64,000 nucleotides of DNA, from NCBI RefSeq assembly GCF_004001245.1, contig NZ_AP018724.1, forward strand, positions 2,224,501 through 2,288,500. The letters run 5' to 3'. Of the stretch, positions 19,215 to 28,188 are shown in pieces. Position 1 is the stretch's first letter, and the number at the start of each line of letters is the position of its first letter. Origin of the DNA: Sulfurivermis fontis. Its GTDB lineage: Bacteria; Pseudomonadota; Gammaproteobacteria; Thiohalomonadales; Thiohalomonadaceae. The translations under genes were made by a program, and so were the position numbers. The notes below the pieces were generated by a model. That model searched no databases. It saw only the letters and a program-made list of their open reading frames with translations, and was not told the origin of the DNA.

Positions 19215-20573
19215 ATGACCGACGCCCTCGAACAGGACAAGGAGACCGACCGCCTGCAAGCGCTGCGTGACGCGCTGGCGGAGGACGACCTGCAGCTGGC
19301 GCAACGGCTGCTCGACGACTTGCATCCGTCGGAGATCGCCCTGCTGCTGGAGTCGCTGCCGGGGCCCGAGCGCATCACCGCCTGGGAGCTGGTCAGCCCG
19401 GAGCTGGACGGTGAGGTACTCACCTACGTCAACGATGAAGTGCGTGCCACCCTGATCCGGGAAATGGATGCCCAGGAACTGGTGGCCGCCATCGAGGAAC
19501 TGGACACCGACGATCTGGCCGACATCCTGCCGGAGATGCCGGAGGACGTGATTCAGCAGATTCTCGGCAGCATGGACGCCCAACACCGTGCGCGCCTGGA
19601 AAAGGTTCTGTCCTACCCGGAAGACAGTGCCGGCGGCCTGATGAACGTCGACACCATCACGGTGCGCGAGGACATCACCCTGGACGTGGTGCTGCGCTAC
19701 CTGCGCTGGCACGGCGAGATCCCGGAGACCACCGACAGCCTGATGGTGGTGGACCGCGAGGGCAAATACCTCGGCCTGCTGTCCCTCACCGATCTGCTGA
19801 CGCGCAATCCCGACCTGTCCGTCGCCGAGGTGATGATCCGCGACGTGGAAGGCATCAACGCCAATACGCCGGCCAGCGACGTGGCACAGCTGTTCGAACT
19901 GCACGACCTGATTTCCGCGCCGGTGGTCGACGACGACGGCAAACTGCTTGGCCGCATCACCATCGACGACGTAGTGGACGTCATCCGCGAGGAAGCCGAT
20001 CAGTCCATGTTGTCCATGGCCGGTCTGCGCCGCGAGGAAGGGCTGTTCACCGACATCCGCGGCAGCCTGCGCAACCGCTGGGCCTGGATCGCCGTGAACC
20101 TGGTCACGGCCCTCATCGCATCGCGCGTCATCGGCCTGTTCGAGGGCTCCATCGAGAAAATCGTCGCCCTCGCCGCCCTGATGCCCATCGTTGCCGGCAT
20201 CGGCGGCAATTCCGGCAACCAGACCATCACCATGATCGTCCGCGGACTGGCCCTCGGCCACGTCCACCGCGGCAACACGCGACTGCTGTTCTTCAAGGAA
20301 CTGGGCATTGCCATGATCAACGGCCTGATCTGGGGCAGCATCCTCGGCATCATCACTTACCTGTTGTATGGCAGCGTTTCGCTCGGCCTGGTGATGACCG
20401 GTGCCATGACCCTCAACCTGCTTCTGGCCGCCGTGATGGGCGTAACGATACCGCTGGTGCTGGAAAAGCTCGGCCGTGATCCGGCGGAAGGCTCCAGCGT
20501 GCTGATCACCGCCATCACCGATAGCGGTGGCTTCTTCATCTTCCTCGGCCTCGCCACTATTTTCCTGCTGTAA
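19215..20573 (+). CDS. mgtE: Magnesium transporter MgtE
   Basis: Homodimeric Mg2+ channel gated by cytosolic Mg2+. 452 residues: an N-terminal superhelical domain (about 1-130, with DTDDLADILPEMPEDV), two CBS domains (about 135-255, with SLMVVDREGKYLGLLSLTDL), a connecting helix, and five membrane segments starting near residue 285. The pore motif PIVAGIGGNSGNQ is intact. The start MTDALEQDKETDRL is used because the upstream extension has no similarity. Overlaps darP by 1 bp. Confidence 0.96.
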   Translation: MTDALEQDKETDRLQALRDALAEDDLQLAQRLLDDLHPSEIALLLESLPGPERITAWELVSPELDGEVLTYVNDEVRATLIREMDAQELVAAIEELDTDDLADILPEMPEDVIQQILGSMDAQHRARLEKVLSYPEDSAGGLMNVDTITVREDITLDVVLRYLRWHGEIPETTDSLMVVDREGKYLGLLSLTDLLTRNPDLSVAEVMIRDVEGINANTPASDVAQLFELHDLISAPVVDDDGKLLGRITIDDVVDVIREEADQSMLSMAGLRREEGLFTDIRGSLRNRWAWIAVNLVTALIASRVIGLFEGSIEKIVALAALMPIVAGIGGNSGNQTITMIVRGLALGHVHRGNTRLLFFKELGIAMINGLIWGSILGIITYLLYGSVSLGLVMTGAMTLNLLLAAVMGVTIPLVLEKLGRDPAEGSSVLITAITDSGGFFIFLGLATIFLL

Positions 20574-21076
20574 TGACGCACGACGACTTCGACGACGCGG
20601 ACCTCGGCCCCAGCAAGAGCCAGCTCAAGCGTGATGCCCACGAACTGCTCGACCTCGGCGCCGCCCTGGTGGAGCTGGCGCCGCAGCAACTGGCGCAGAT
20701 TCCGCTGTCGGAAACCGTGCTTGCCGCGGTGAAGGAGACGCGCGGCATCACCGCCCACGGCGCGCGCAAGCGCCAGCTCAAGTACCTCGGTAAACTGCTG
20801 CGCCTGGAGGACGATGCGCCGATCCGCGAGGCGCTGGAACGCCTGCAGAGCCGCCACGCCCTCACCGTCGCCCATCATCACCAGTGCGAGCGCTGGCGTG
20901 ACCGCCTCATCGCCGAAGGCGACGCCGCGCTGACCGCACTGCTGGACGAATTTCCCCACGCCGATCGCCAGCAACTGCGCCAGCTGATGCGCGCCGCCCA
21001 GACCGAACAGGCGCAGGGCAAGCCGCCGAAGAGCGCACGTGAACTGTTCCGCGCCCTGCGCGCACTGATCGGCTGA
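20573..21076 (+). CDS. darP: Ribosome-associated protein DarP (YjgA, DUF615)
   Basis: 167 residues matching the YjgA/DUF615 family, which associates with late 50S assembly intermediates. Diagnostic segments are PSKSQLKRDAHELLDLGAAL, RGITAHGARKRQLKYLGKLL and ERWRDRLIAEGDAALTALLD. It starts within the mgtE stop, so the two genes form an operon; the link to Mg2+ transport may reflect the Mg2+ need of ribosome assembly, but this is inference. Confidence 0.93.
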   Translation: MTHDDFDDADLGPSKSQLKRDAHELLDLGAALVELAPQQLAQIPLSETVLAAVKETRGITAHGARKRQLKYLGKLLRLEDDAPIREALERLQSRHALTVAHHHQCERWRDRLIAEGDAALTALLDEFPHADRQQLRQLMRAAQTEQAQGKPPKSARELFRALRALIG

Positions 21077-21087
21077 GACAGACAGGC

Positions 21088-21107
21088 GACGCCATCGTGG
21101 CGTCATT
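21088..21107 (+). terminator. Possible terminator hairpin after darP
   Basis: GACGCCA-TCG-TGGCGTC is a perfect 7-bp stem with a 3-nt loop, located 12 nt after the darP stop and followed only by ATTGT. The weak T-tract makes this an uncertain terminator. Confidence 0.4.
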
Positions 21108-21155
21108 GTACAGCCGTCAGCCGCCGTCAGCTCCGGGGACGAAGGGAGGTCGTTC

Positions 21156-23093
21156 ATGCCATTGGTCAGTCGTGCCCTGCTGGTAGCACCGCCATCAGCC
21201 GAGGCGCAGGTCGCCCCCATCACCGCCTTCGCGGCAGCGCAGGGTATCACCCTACTGCGCGCCACGACTGAAGACTTCCTGCAGCGCCCGGCGGCAAGCC
21301 TGCATGGTTGCAGCCACGTAGTGGCCCTGGTGGATGACGCCACACTGGCGCCGCTGCTGCAACGGATCCGCGTTGAAAACGTTTCTCTCGGCTTTCTGCC
21401 GCTCGATCCGCGCAGCCGCCTGTATGACTGGTTCCGTGTGCCGCGTAGCGCCGACGAGGCCATTGCCCTCGCCTTCGACGACGGCGCCCAGGCCATCGAC
21501 CTCCTGCGCTGCAACGACGAAATCGCCCTCGGTACGGTCCTGCTGGGCGAAACCCCCTTCCTCAGCACCGGCAGCCGCATCTATCGTGAACGCACCGGCT
21601 CCTGGCTGCGTGCCCTGCGCTACACCCTGACTCTGCTGCTGTACAGTTTCCGCAACCTGTTCGCCATCCACCCCTTTCCGGTGAAGGTCACCACTGGGAA
21701 GGACAAAACCTTTCCGACCGCCATCACCGGGCTGGTGGCCATCGAGAACGACGTCAGCAACGCCGCCGCACGCCTGCTCAACACCACCATCTCGGTGCAG
21801 GACGGCAAGGTATCCACCATCCTCATCGCGCCCAAATCGATCATGGAGTACCTCGCCTTCCTGTTCACCGCCCTGGTGTGGGGTGAACAGAAAGTAAACC
21901 GCCTGCCCACTGCCATCAGCTACATCAAGAGCAGTTATCTGCAGATCGAAAGTCCGCGCCCGCTGCGCTACTTCATCGACGGCCGGCGGCGTCTGGCGGA
22001 AAACATAGAGCTGGAGATTCTGCCGGCAGCGGTACGCCTCAACCTCAGTGCTGCCTACCACGCGCAGCATGAAATCCAGGCCGACGACAAGGACACGGTG
22101 AAGGTCGAGAACCTGCCCACCAACGAGGCACGCGTGGCGATGATCCAGCGCAGCCTGCCGCTGTTCACCCACGCCCTGGAAGAGGACTTCAAGGAATTGT
22201 TCCTGCAGCTGCGCGACAGCGCGCGCGCCCCGGCGCACTTCCTGCTGCTGATGGTGCTGAGCGCCATCGTCGCCACCCTGGGGCTTTTTCTCTCCAGCGC
22301 CGCGGTGATCATCGGCGCCATGGTACTGGCACCGCTGATGGCGCCGATCATTTCGCTCGCCATGGGCATTCTGCGCGGCGACCGCAGCCTGCTTGCCACC
22401 TCGCTCACCACCATCGGCATCGGCACACTGCTGGCCCTGGGCACCGCCGCCTTGATCGCCCTGATCATCCCCTTCGAGAAGATCACCCCGGAGATGGCCG
22501 GCCGCCTCAACCCCAATCTGCTCGATCTCGGCGTGGCCATCGCCGCCGGCATCGCCGGCGCCTATGCCCACGCCCGTGAAAGCGTGATGAAAAGCCTGCC
22601 CGGTGTCGCCATCGCCGTGGCGCTGGCGCCGCCGCTGTGCGTGGCCGGCATCGGTATCGGCTGGATGGACCTGCACATCATCAGCGGCGCCCTGCTGCTG
22701 TTCCTCACCAACCTGGTGGGCATCGCCCTCGCCGCCGCCGTCACCTTCCTGGTGCTCGGTTATGCGCCGATCCTCAAGGCCAAACGGGGGCTGGCCATTT
22801 CCCTCTTGCTGCTCGGCCTGATCAGCGTGCCGCTGTCGGTATCGTTCTACAACATCTACAGCTACTGGAGCATCGAACGCGATGCCGCCACCACCGTATT
22901 CCAGATCCACGGCAAGCAGCTGCACCTCAAACAATTGCAGGTGGCGATCCAGCGCGACAAGGTGCTGCTGCGCGCCGATGTCAGTGCGCGCCAGCCCGTC
23001 GACATCGACGACCTCAAGGCGTTGAAGCAACTATTGAGTGAACGGTGGGGGCGCGAGGTGGAGCTGGAAGTGACGCCACGGTTGCAACTCTGA
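21156..23093 (+). CDS. DUF389 multi-pass membrane protein with large N-terminal domain
   Basis: 645 residues. The first 340 or so are soluble and contain GSWLRALRYTLTLLLYSFRN and a segment resembling diacylglycerol-kinase/NAD-kinase-type domains around TISVQDGKVSTILIAPKSIM and IDGRRRLAENIELEILPAAV. The C-terminal half is a DUF389 (TIGR00341-like) membrane domain of six or more segments, with SSAAVIIGAMVLAPLMAPII, DLGVAIAAGIAGAYAHAR and LPGVAIAVALAPPLCVAGIG. A cytosolic tail of about 75 residues follows. Function unknown; transport of a lipid or small solute is conceivable. Confidence 0.8.
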   Translation: MPLVSRALLVAPPSAEAQVAPITAFAAAQGITLLRATTEDFLQRPAASLHGCSHVVALVDDATLAPLLQRIRVENVSLGFLPLDPRSRLYDWFRVPRSADEAIALAFDDGAQAIDLLRCNDEIALGTVLLGETPFLSTGSRIYRERTGSWLRALRYTLTLLLYSFRNLFAIHPFPVKVTTGKDKTFPTAITGLVAIENDVSNAAARLLNTTISVQDGKVSTILIAPKSIMEYLAFLFTALVWGEQKVNRLPTAISYIKSSYLQIESPRPLRYFIDGRRRLAENIELEILPAAVRLNLSAAYHAQHEIQADDKDTVKVENLPTNEARVAMIQRSLPLFTHALEEDFKELFLQLRDSARAPAHFLLLMVLSAIVATLGLFLSSAAVIIGAMVLAPLMAPIISLAMGILRGDRSLLATSLTTIGIGTLLALGTAALIALIIPFEKITPEMAGRLNPNLLDLGVAIAAGIAGAYAHARESVMKSLPGVAIAVALAPPLCVAGIGIGWMDLHIISGALLLFLTNLVGIALAAAVTFLVLGYAPILKAKRGLAISLLLLGLISVPLSVSFYNIYSYWSIERDAATTVFQIHGKQLHLKQLQVAIQRDKVLLRADVSARQPVDIDDLKALKQLLSERWGREVELEVTPRLQL

Positions 23094-23097
23094 ACGA

Positions 23098-23220
23098 CGA
23101 CAAGAGAAAAGATGCAAGGGGATGCCGGCGCTACGCGCGGTTATCGGATTAATGAAACACCACGAGCGCCGCGCGTTCCCTGCCTTGCATCTTTCCCCTG
23201 TGCTCTTGTATCTGTTTTTC
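23098..23220. repeat. Heptad inverted repeat, copy G (between convergent genes)
   Basis: Fills the gap between the DUF389 stop (23093) and the nitrilase-family stop (23219). The arms share a perfect 12-bp block AAAGATGCAAGG and its complement, within 7-bp units such as TCTTGTA. The core has GCGCG stretches and an AAACACCACG loop like that of copies D and F. Its placement between convergent genes suggests a bidirectional 3' end. Confidence 0.75.
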
Positions 23221-24043
23221 AGGGCAAGGTGCAAGGCAGGCGGCGATGATCCAGCGCGGGGAAATTGCGGCGGATCGCCTGCAGGCGGGAGCGTTCGATG
23301 TCGGCCATGACGAAGCCGGAGCCGCGCGGCAGGCGGTCCATCACCACGCCCCACGGGTCGACGATCATCGAATCACCATGGGTCTCGCGGCCGTTGGCAT
23401 GATAGCCGCCCTGGGCCGAGGCGATGATGTAGCTCAGGTTCTCGATGGCGCGGGCGCGGATCAGCGGCTCCCAGTGCGCCTTGCCGGTGATGGCGGTGAA
23501 GGCGGACGGCAGGGCGATGATCTCGACGTTCTCCTGCACCATGCGGCGGAACAGTTCGGGGAAGCGCAGGTCGTAGCACACGGCGAGGCCGAGGCGACCG
23601 AAGGGGGTGTCCACCACCACCACGTTGTTGCCCGGTTCGATGGTGCGCGATTCGGCGTAGTCCTCGTTACTTTCTTCCAGGTGCACGTCGAACAGGTGCA
23701 CCTTGTCGTAACGGGCGACACGCTTGCCCTTGTCATCGAACAGCAGGCAGGCGGCGCGCACCTTGTTGGCATCGTCGGCCACCAGCGGCACGGTGCCGCC
23801 CACCAGCCAGATGCCGTAGCGCGCGGCGGTGCGGGCGAGGAAGTCCTGGATCTGCCCCTTGCCGTCCGCCTCGCGCACCTTGACCTTGTCGAACTCGTGC
23901 ATGCACATCAGGGCGAAGTTTTCCGGCAGCACCACCAGACGCGCGCCGGCGGCCGCGGCTTTGGCGATGAGGCGCTCGGCCTCGGCGAGGTTGGCGCTGA
24001 TATTGGGGCCGGAGGCCATCTGGACGGCTGCCACGGAAGTCAC
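23219..24043 (-). CDS. Nitrilase-superfamily amidase (Nit1/omega-amidase-like)
   Basis: 274-residue carbon-nitrogen hydrolase. The Glu-Lys-Cys triad is visible as Glu41 (VVLPENF), Lys114 (RYDKVHLFDV) and Cys156 (LAVCYDLRFPELFR). The pattern is closest to the Nit1/YbeM branch; Nit1 removes deaminated glutathione. GTG start at 24043 is chosen because AAGGAG lies about 8 nt upstream and the protein begins TSVAAVQMASG as in relatives. It follows the small secreted protein and yhdP on the same strand. Confidence 0.88.
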   Translation of the reverse strand: MTSVAAVQMASGPNISANLAEAERLIAKAAAAGARLVVLPENFALMCMHEFDKVKVREADGKGQIQDFLARTAARYGIWLVGGTVPLVADDANKVRAACLLFDDKGKRVARYDKVHLFDVHLEESNEDYAESRTIEPGNNVVVVDTPFGRLGLAVCYDLRFPELFRRMVQENVEIIALPSAFTAITGKAHWEPLIRARAIENLSYIIASAQGGYHANGRETHGDSMIVDPWGVVMDRLPRGSGFVMADIERSRLQAIRRNFPALDHRRLPCTLP

Positions 24044-24078
24044 GCTGCGTTCTCCTTGGTCGTTATACGAATTCTTCG

Positions 24079-24435
24079 TTATTGCGCCACACCGCTGACA
24101 CGCAGCTCGATGGCGTCCTCGCGCGTGCTGCCGGGCAGCAGTTCGATACGCTGCGACGACAGCCCCAGGGCCACCAGCCAGGCCTGCAGCTCGCGCGCCC
24201 ACAGGCTGCCCTCATCCCCGCCGGGATAGAGCAACTGCAAGGTCTGGCCATCGTGCAGTTCGGCCATCGCCTGCGCCAGGGCCGGGTGCTGCAACAGCGC
24301 CGTGCCGGTGCGCGGCTGCGCCCACTCGGCGGCGGTGACGAACAGCGGCTCGCCCGCCGTGACACCACCGGCCATCAGCAACCACACCGCTGTCCACAGC
24401 ACGCGCTTCATGCGTTGCAGAATACCATTTTCCAT
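24079..24435 (-). CDS. Small secreted protein of unknown function
   Basis: 118 residues (110 if started at the next ATG, 24411). A clear Sec signal peptide MKRVLWTAVWLLMAGGVTAG is followed by a periplasmic domain of about 85 residues with ELQAWLVALGLSSQRIELLP and a final ELRVSGVAQ. The AWLVALGLSSQRIELLPGS stretch loosely recalls the helix-strand repeat of OmpA-like or SPOR-size domains, but no family can be named. It lies 4 bp after yhdP and before the amidase gene, on the same strand, so it is probably cotranscribed with yhdP. Confidence 0.6.
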   Translation of the reverse strand: MENGILQRMKRVLWTAVWLLMAGGVTAGEPLFVTAAEWAQPRTGTALLQHPALAQAMAELHDGQTLQLLYPGGDEGSLWARELQAWLVALGLSSQRIELLPGSTREDAIELRVSGVAQ

Positions 24436-24439
24436 CCGC

Positions 24440-27400
24440 TTACGATGCTCCCTCTACCGGCGCCGCAGGCGGCAGCTCCAGCTTTTCCACCAGTGGCTGA
24501 TCCCATGAGCCGGTGATGCGGTACTCGGTGCGCGCCGCCTCGTCGACATTCTTGTGCAACAGGCGCTGGAACAGCAGCATCACCGCGCCCACCTGCGGCC
24601 CGAAGGCCAGCGTGCCGACCACCGGCGCGGTGCCGGACAGATTGGGCACTACCGTAATGCGCTGATCATAGTCGCGTGCCACCAGTCCGGTGCGTCCTTC
24701 GATGCGCACCACCGCGGCGGCGGAATCCATCACCATGTTCGAGGTGTGCGCATCGCCGGCATGGAGAGTGATATCGCCCTCGATGCTGTTGAACGCCAAC
24801 CCCTTCTGGAACAGGTCGCGGAAGTCCAGGATCAGGCGGCGCGGCAGGGCCTGCAGGCTGAGCAGGCCCAGCAGGCGGCCGGCGCCGGGGCTGACCTCGT
24901 CCAGCTTGCCGTCCTCGATGCGTACATGCAGACGCCCGTCCAGGCGCGCCAGGTCCAGCTCGGTCAACCGGCCGGGCCAGTTGAGCTCGATGTCGACCTG
25001 CGCGGTGCCGCGGGTAATGACGCTGGCCACCTGCAGGTCCTGGAGCATCTGTCCCACATCCGGCGATGCCAGATGCAGCTTCACCTCGCTGTAGGAACGC
25101 GGCCGCAACTGCCAGCGCGCCTGTCCGCTCAGTTGCAGGGCCGGCCCCTGTACCGACAGGTCGTTCACCTGCACCGCCGCACGGCTGCTGCGCAGGGAAA
25201 AGCCGAGCTGGCCGAGCTGCAGGTCACCGTAGCCGAAGCGCTGGATCTGTACCTGCAACGGCGGCAGATCGCCGCCGGGTGCGGCCGGTATGTCCTCGCC
25301 GGAGGCCGGCAGCAGATGCAGCTCCTCCATCTCCAGTCGCAACGGCAAGGTGCCACCCATGCCGCCGCTGCCCAGCAACCGGCGCCAGCGGCCCAAGTCC
25401 AGCGCGCGCAGGCGGCCGCTGATATGCAACTCCTTCGCCGCCGGCAGTACCGCCTTGCCGGCACCGAAATGCAGCGCCCCGCGCTGCACGCGGCCCGCAT
25501 CATCCAGTGCCAGCCGCGCCGTCAGCACCTCGCCGTAGCCCAGGCGCAACTGCCCGCGCCGCGGTCCGGAGAAATGGTGCACCAGCTCCAGTGCCGACCC
25601 GTCCTCCGCCGCCCTGGCCAGGGGAGGCGGCAGGGCCAGCTCCATGCCGTGCAAGTCGGAGTAGACACGCAACACGGCCCCCTCTTCACCGCCACCATGG
25701 GGAACGGTGAGGGTGGCCTGCCAGGGGGCGCTGCCGTGCACCTGATCGAGCAGCGGCGTATCCGCCAGGCGACGCAAGCCCGTCGCAGTCAGGGTGCCGC
25801 GACCGGCAAATACCGTGCGGGCGCTGTTACCCGCTCCCTCGCCGTAAATGGTGATACTGGCCGGCGCGTCCAGCAGGCGTGCCTGCAGGGCCTCCGCCTG
25901 CAGGCCGGTTTCGCTGAAGGCCAGCCGGCCGCTGATCGCCTCGATGGCAAAGCGCTCCTCGAGCCACAACCGGTTGTCCTGCAAAGTCACCGTCCCGTCG
26001 AGGCGGAACGGCTGACTGGCAGCCAGCGCCTTCTGCAGCGGCAGGTCGAAGGCCAGTTCCAGGGCACTCTGTCCCTCCAGGCGCAGGGCGGAGACGTACT
26101 CACCCACATGCTCACGCAGCGGCGTGTCACGCAGCAGGCGGAGGGCATCATCACCATTCAGCTGCGCCATCCCCCGCACGCTCAGCAGGGGCTGATGCAA
26201 ATCGTCGATGGCCACCCGGGTCGGCCCGATGGCACTGTCGTACATACGGCCGCTGGCGACATCGATCACCATGCCACGGTTGAGGAAACGCACACGGGCA
26301 TCGGTCTGGCGCAGGCTGGGCCAGTTGGGACGCAGGAACAACTCGGCACCTTCAACGCCGAAATCCACCTCGAAGCGACCTTCCTGACCATCGAAGGGAA
26401 AGGCATGCAGGGGGCCATGGAACAGCACGCTGCCCTGAGTGACGCGGCCGTCTTGGAACGCGGCATCCAGCCAGGCCAGCGCCTCGCTGCCCATGATCGC
26501 CGCCGGCAGGTAGCGCGGCGTGGCCACGGCACGGCCGTTCCAGAACACACCGCGCAGATCGAGATAAGGCGCATCATGGCGCGGCAGATTGATGACGGCG
26601 TCGACCGCCGCGTGGATGTCGGCATTGGCCACACGCATGCCATTGACGGCGACTCGCCAGCCGTCGCCATCCCGCGACAGGCCGATCTCGCCCTGCAGTT
26701 GCTGCAGGGACAGGGGCGCGCGGAACAGTCGCGGCAGCGTCAGCATGCCGTCGTGACTGTCGAGCAGCACACGGCCGTTACTGCCGTCCCATACCCATTC
26801 CGCCTGCAATCCGCTGACACCGGGCAGGCGCTGCCAGGGCGCCAGCACCCCCTGCTCCACTGCCCCCTGGACATGGGCCGGCCGGCCATCGCCCGCCAGC
26901 ACAAGACGCAGCTCGCGCAGCCGCCCGCGCGGCTGCAGGGCATGCAGGGCCGCGCGCATCTCCTCATCCACTCCCGGCACCAGGGGGACGAGCGTCGCAA
27001 TATCCTCCAACCGCAGAGCGGTAAGCTGCACGTCCCAGCCGCCATTGCGCCGCACACGCAACTGCGCCGGTTCGGTGCGTTCATCCTGCCGCTGCGTCAG
27101 GCGCAGATCGTGCAGCCGCAGCTCCCAACCCTCCGCATCACGTTGCCACTGTACCCCTCCCCCGACGGCGGCCAGTTCCACCCCACCCCCCGCCGCCGCC
27201 AGCCTCAGCTGCTGTGCACCGACCTCACCGTCGATGCGTACCAGGCGGCCGGCCTCCCACTCCCCCCACATCTGGAAATCGAACACCCCCTGGTGCAGGG
27301 AGATACCGGCCAGGGGCCCCCACTCTTCCAGCCAGGGGAGCGGACGCAGACCGCGCCCCTGGATGTGGCCACGCCCGGCCCAGGCGCCGGGCTGCAGGAT

Positions 27401-28060
27401 ATTCCCCTCCAGGTCGAGGTGGAGGCGCAGATCACGGCCGGCCCCCGGCGGCAAAGCGATATCGACGTTGAGCTGATGGCGCTCATCCCGGTTGTGGAGC
27501 GTGATCTCCACGCGTTCGAAATCGAGCCGGTGACCGCTCTTGCGGTCATCCCAGTGCAGGCGGCTTTCCTGCAACGCCAACCGCTCCTGCGCCAGCAGCC
27601 ACCGGCCTATGCCGGAGGTGCCCGCCGCCGCCTCGCCCTGACCGACCACCCCTTGCACGGCGATACGCCCGTCGGCCTGGCGCACGACGGTCAGTTCGGC
27701 GCCGCTCACCGCAAGAGAGGCCATTACCGGCTGCATGCGCCGCAGGCTGGCCAGCACATCGATGCCGATGGCCACCTCGCCGAGACGTGCCACCGGCATC
27801 TGCGCGGCGGCATCGAGCAGTTCCACCCCTTCCAGCACCACCAGCGGACTCAGGCCATGCAGGCGCGAACTCAGGGTGGTGATGCGCACCGGTTGACCCA
27901 GGGCGGCACTGGCCAGCGCCTCCACCTGGCCGCGATAACCTTCCAGCCCCGGCAACAGCAAACGCGTCAGGGTCAACAGCACCGCCACCAGGATCACCCC
28001 CCCCGCCGTAGCAAACCACAGCGCACGGCGCAGGCGGCGAAACAGGCTGGGCTTTTCCAT
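24440..28060 (-). CDS. yhdP: YhdP family AsmA-like envelope protein
   Basis: 1206 residues. One N-terminal membrane anchor (about 12-35, ALWFATAGGVILVAVLLTLT) is followed by a very long periplasmic region rich in beta-strand repeats, with the family's C-terminal end (LVARDYDQRITVVPNLSGTA, VGTLAFGPQVGAVMLLFQRL). In E. coli YhdP, TamB and YdbH form redundant bridges carrying phospholipids to the outer membrane. The order yhdP-rng-maf is as in enteric bacteria. The start MEKPSLFRRLRRAL is chosen over an ATG 27 nt further upstream. Confidence 0.93.
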   Translation of the reverse strand: MEKPSLFRRLRRALWFATAGGVILVAVLLTLTRLLLPGLEGYRGQVEALASAALGQPVRITTLSSRLHGLSPLVVLEGVELLDAAAQMPVARLGEVAIGIDVLASLRRMQPVMASLAVSGAELTVVRQADGRIAVQGVVGQGEAAAGTSGIGRWLLAQERLALQESRLHWDDRKSGHRLDFERVEITLHNRDERHQLNVDIALPPGAGRDLRLHLDLEGNILQPGAWAGRGHIQGRGLRPLPWLEEWGPLAGISLHQGVFDFQMWGEWEAGRLVRIDGEVGAQQLRLAAAGGGVELAAVGGGVQWQRDAEGWELRLHDLRLTQRQDERTEPAQLRVRRNGGWDVQLTALRLEDIATLVPLVPGVDEEMRAALHALQPRGRLRELRLVLAGDGRPAHVQGAVEQGVLAPWQRLPGVSGLQAEWVWDGSNGRVLLDSHDGMLTLPRLFRAPLSLQQLQGEIGLSRDGDGWRVAVNGMRVANADIHAAVDAVINLPRHDAPYLDLRGVFWNGRAVATPRYLPAAIMGSEALAWLDAAFQDGRVTQGSVLFHGPLHAFPFDGQEGRFEVDFGVEGAELFLRPNWPSLRQTDARVRFLNRGMVIDVASGRMYDSAIGPTRVAIDDLHQPLLSVRGMAQLNGDDALRLLRDTPLREHVGEYVSALRLEGQSALELAFDLPLQKALAASQPFRLDGTVTLQDNRLWLEERFAIEAISGRLAFSETGLQAEALQARLLDAPASITIYGEGAGNSARTVFAGRGTLTATGLRRLADTPLLDQVHGSAPWQATLTVPHGGGEEGAVLRVYSDLHGMELALPPPLARAAEDGSALELVHHFSGPRRGQLRLGYGEVLTARLALDDAGRVQRGALHFGAGKAVLPAAKELHISGRLRALDLGRWRRLLGSGGMGGTLPLRLEMEELHLLPASGEDIPAAPGGDLPPLQVQIQRFGYGDLQLGQLGFSLRSSRAAVQVNDLSVQGPALQLSGQARWQLRPRSYSEVKLHLASPDVGQMLQDLQVASVITRGTAQVDIELNWPGRLTELDLARLDGRLHVRIEDGKLDEVSPGAGRLLGLLSLQALPRRLILDFRDLFQKGLAFNSIEGDITLHAGDAHTSNMVMDSAAAVVRIEGRTGLVARDYDQRITVVPNLSGTAPVVGTLAFGPQVGAVMLLFQRLLHKNVDEAARTEYRITGSWDQPLVEKLELPPAAPVEGAS

Positions 28061-28155
28061 GCGATACGCTTCCCGGAGTGGGATCAAGGGTATTTCGATT
28101 GGAGCAAACTAACAGAAGATAAGTTGCGCGTCCCGCGCCGCAATCACGATTTTAT

Positions 28156-28187
28156 TTGTCACTTGTATCTTGCGACTTGTATCTGCC
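28156..28187. repeat. Heptad repeat, copy J (after rng)
   Basis: Read on the minus strand it begins 1 nt after the rng stop, with GGCAGATACAAG followed by 7-bp units of the type ATACAAG and TCGCAAG. A weak, eroded opposite arm may exist at 28108-28130 but pairing is poor. Its opening GGCAGATACA is the same as that of copy K. Confidence 0.65.
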
Positions 28188-28188
28188 T

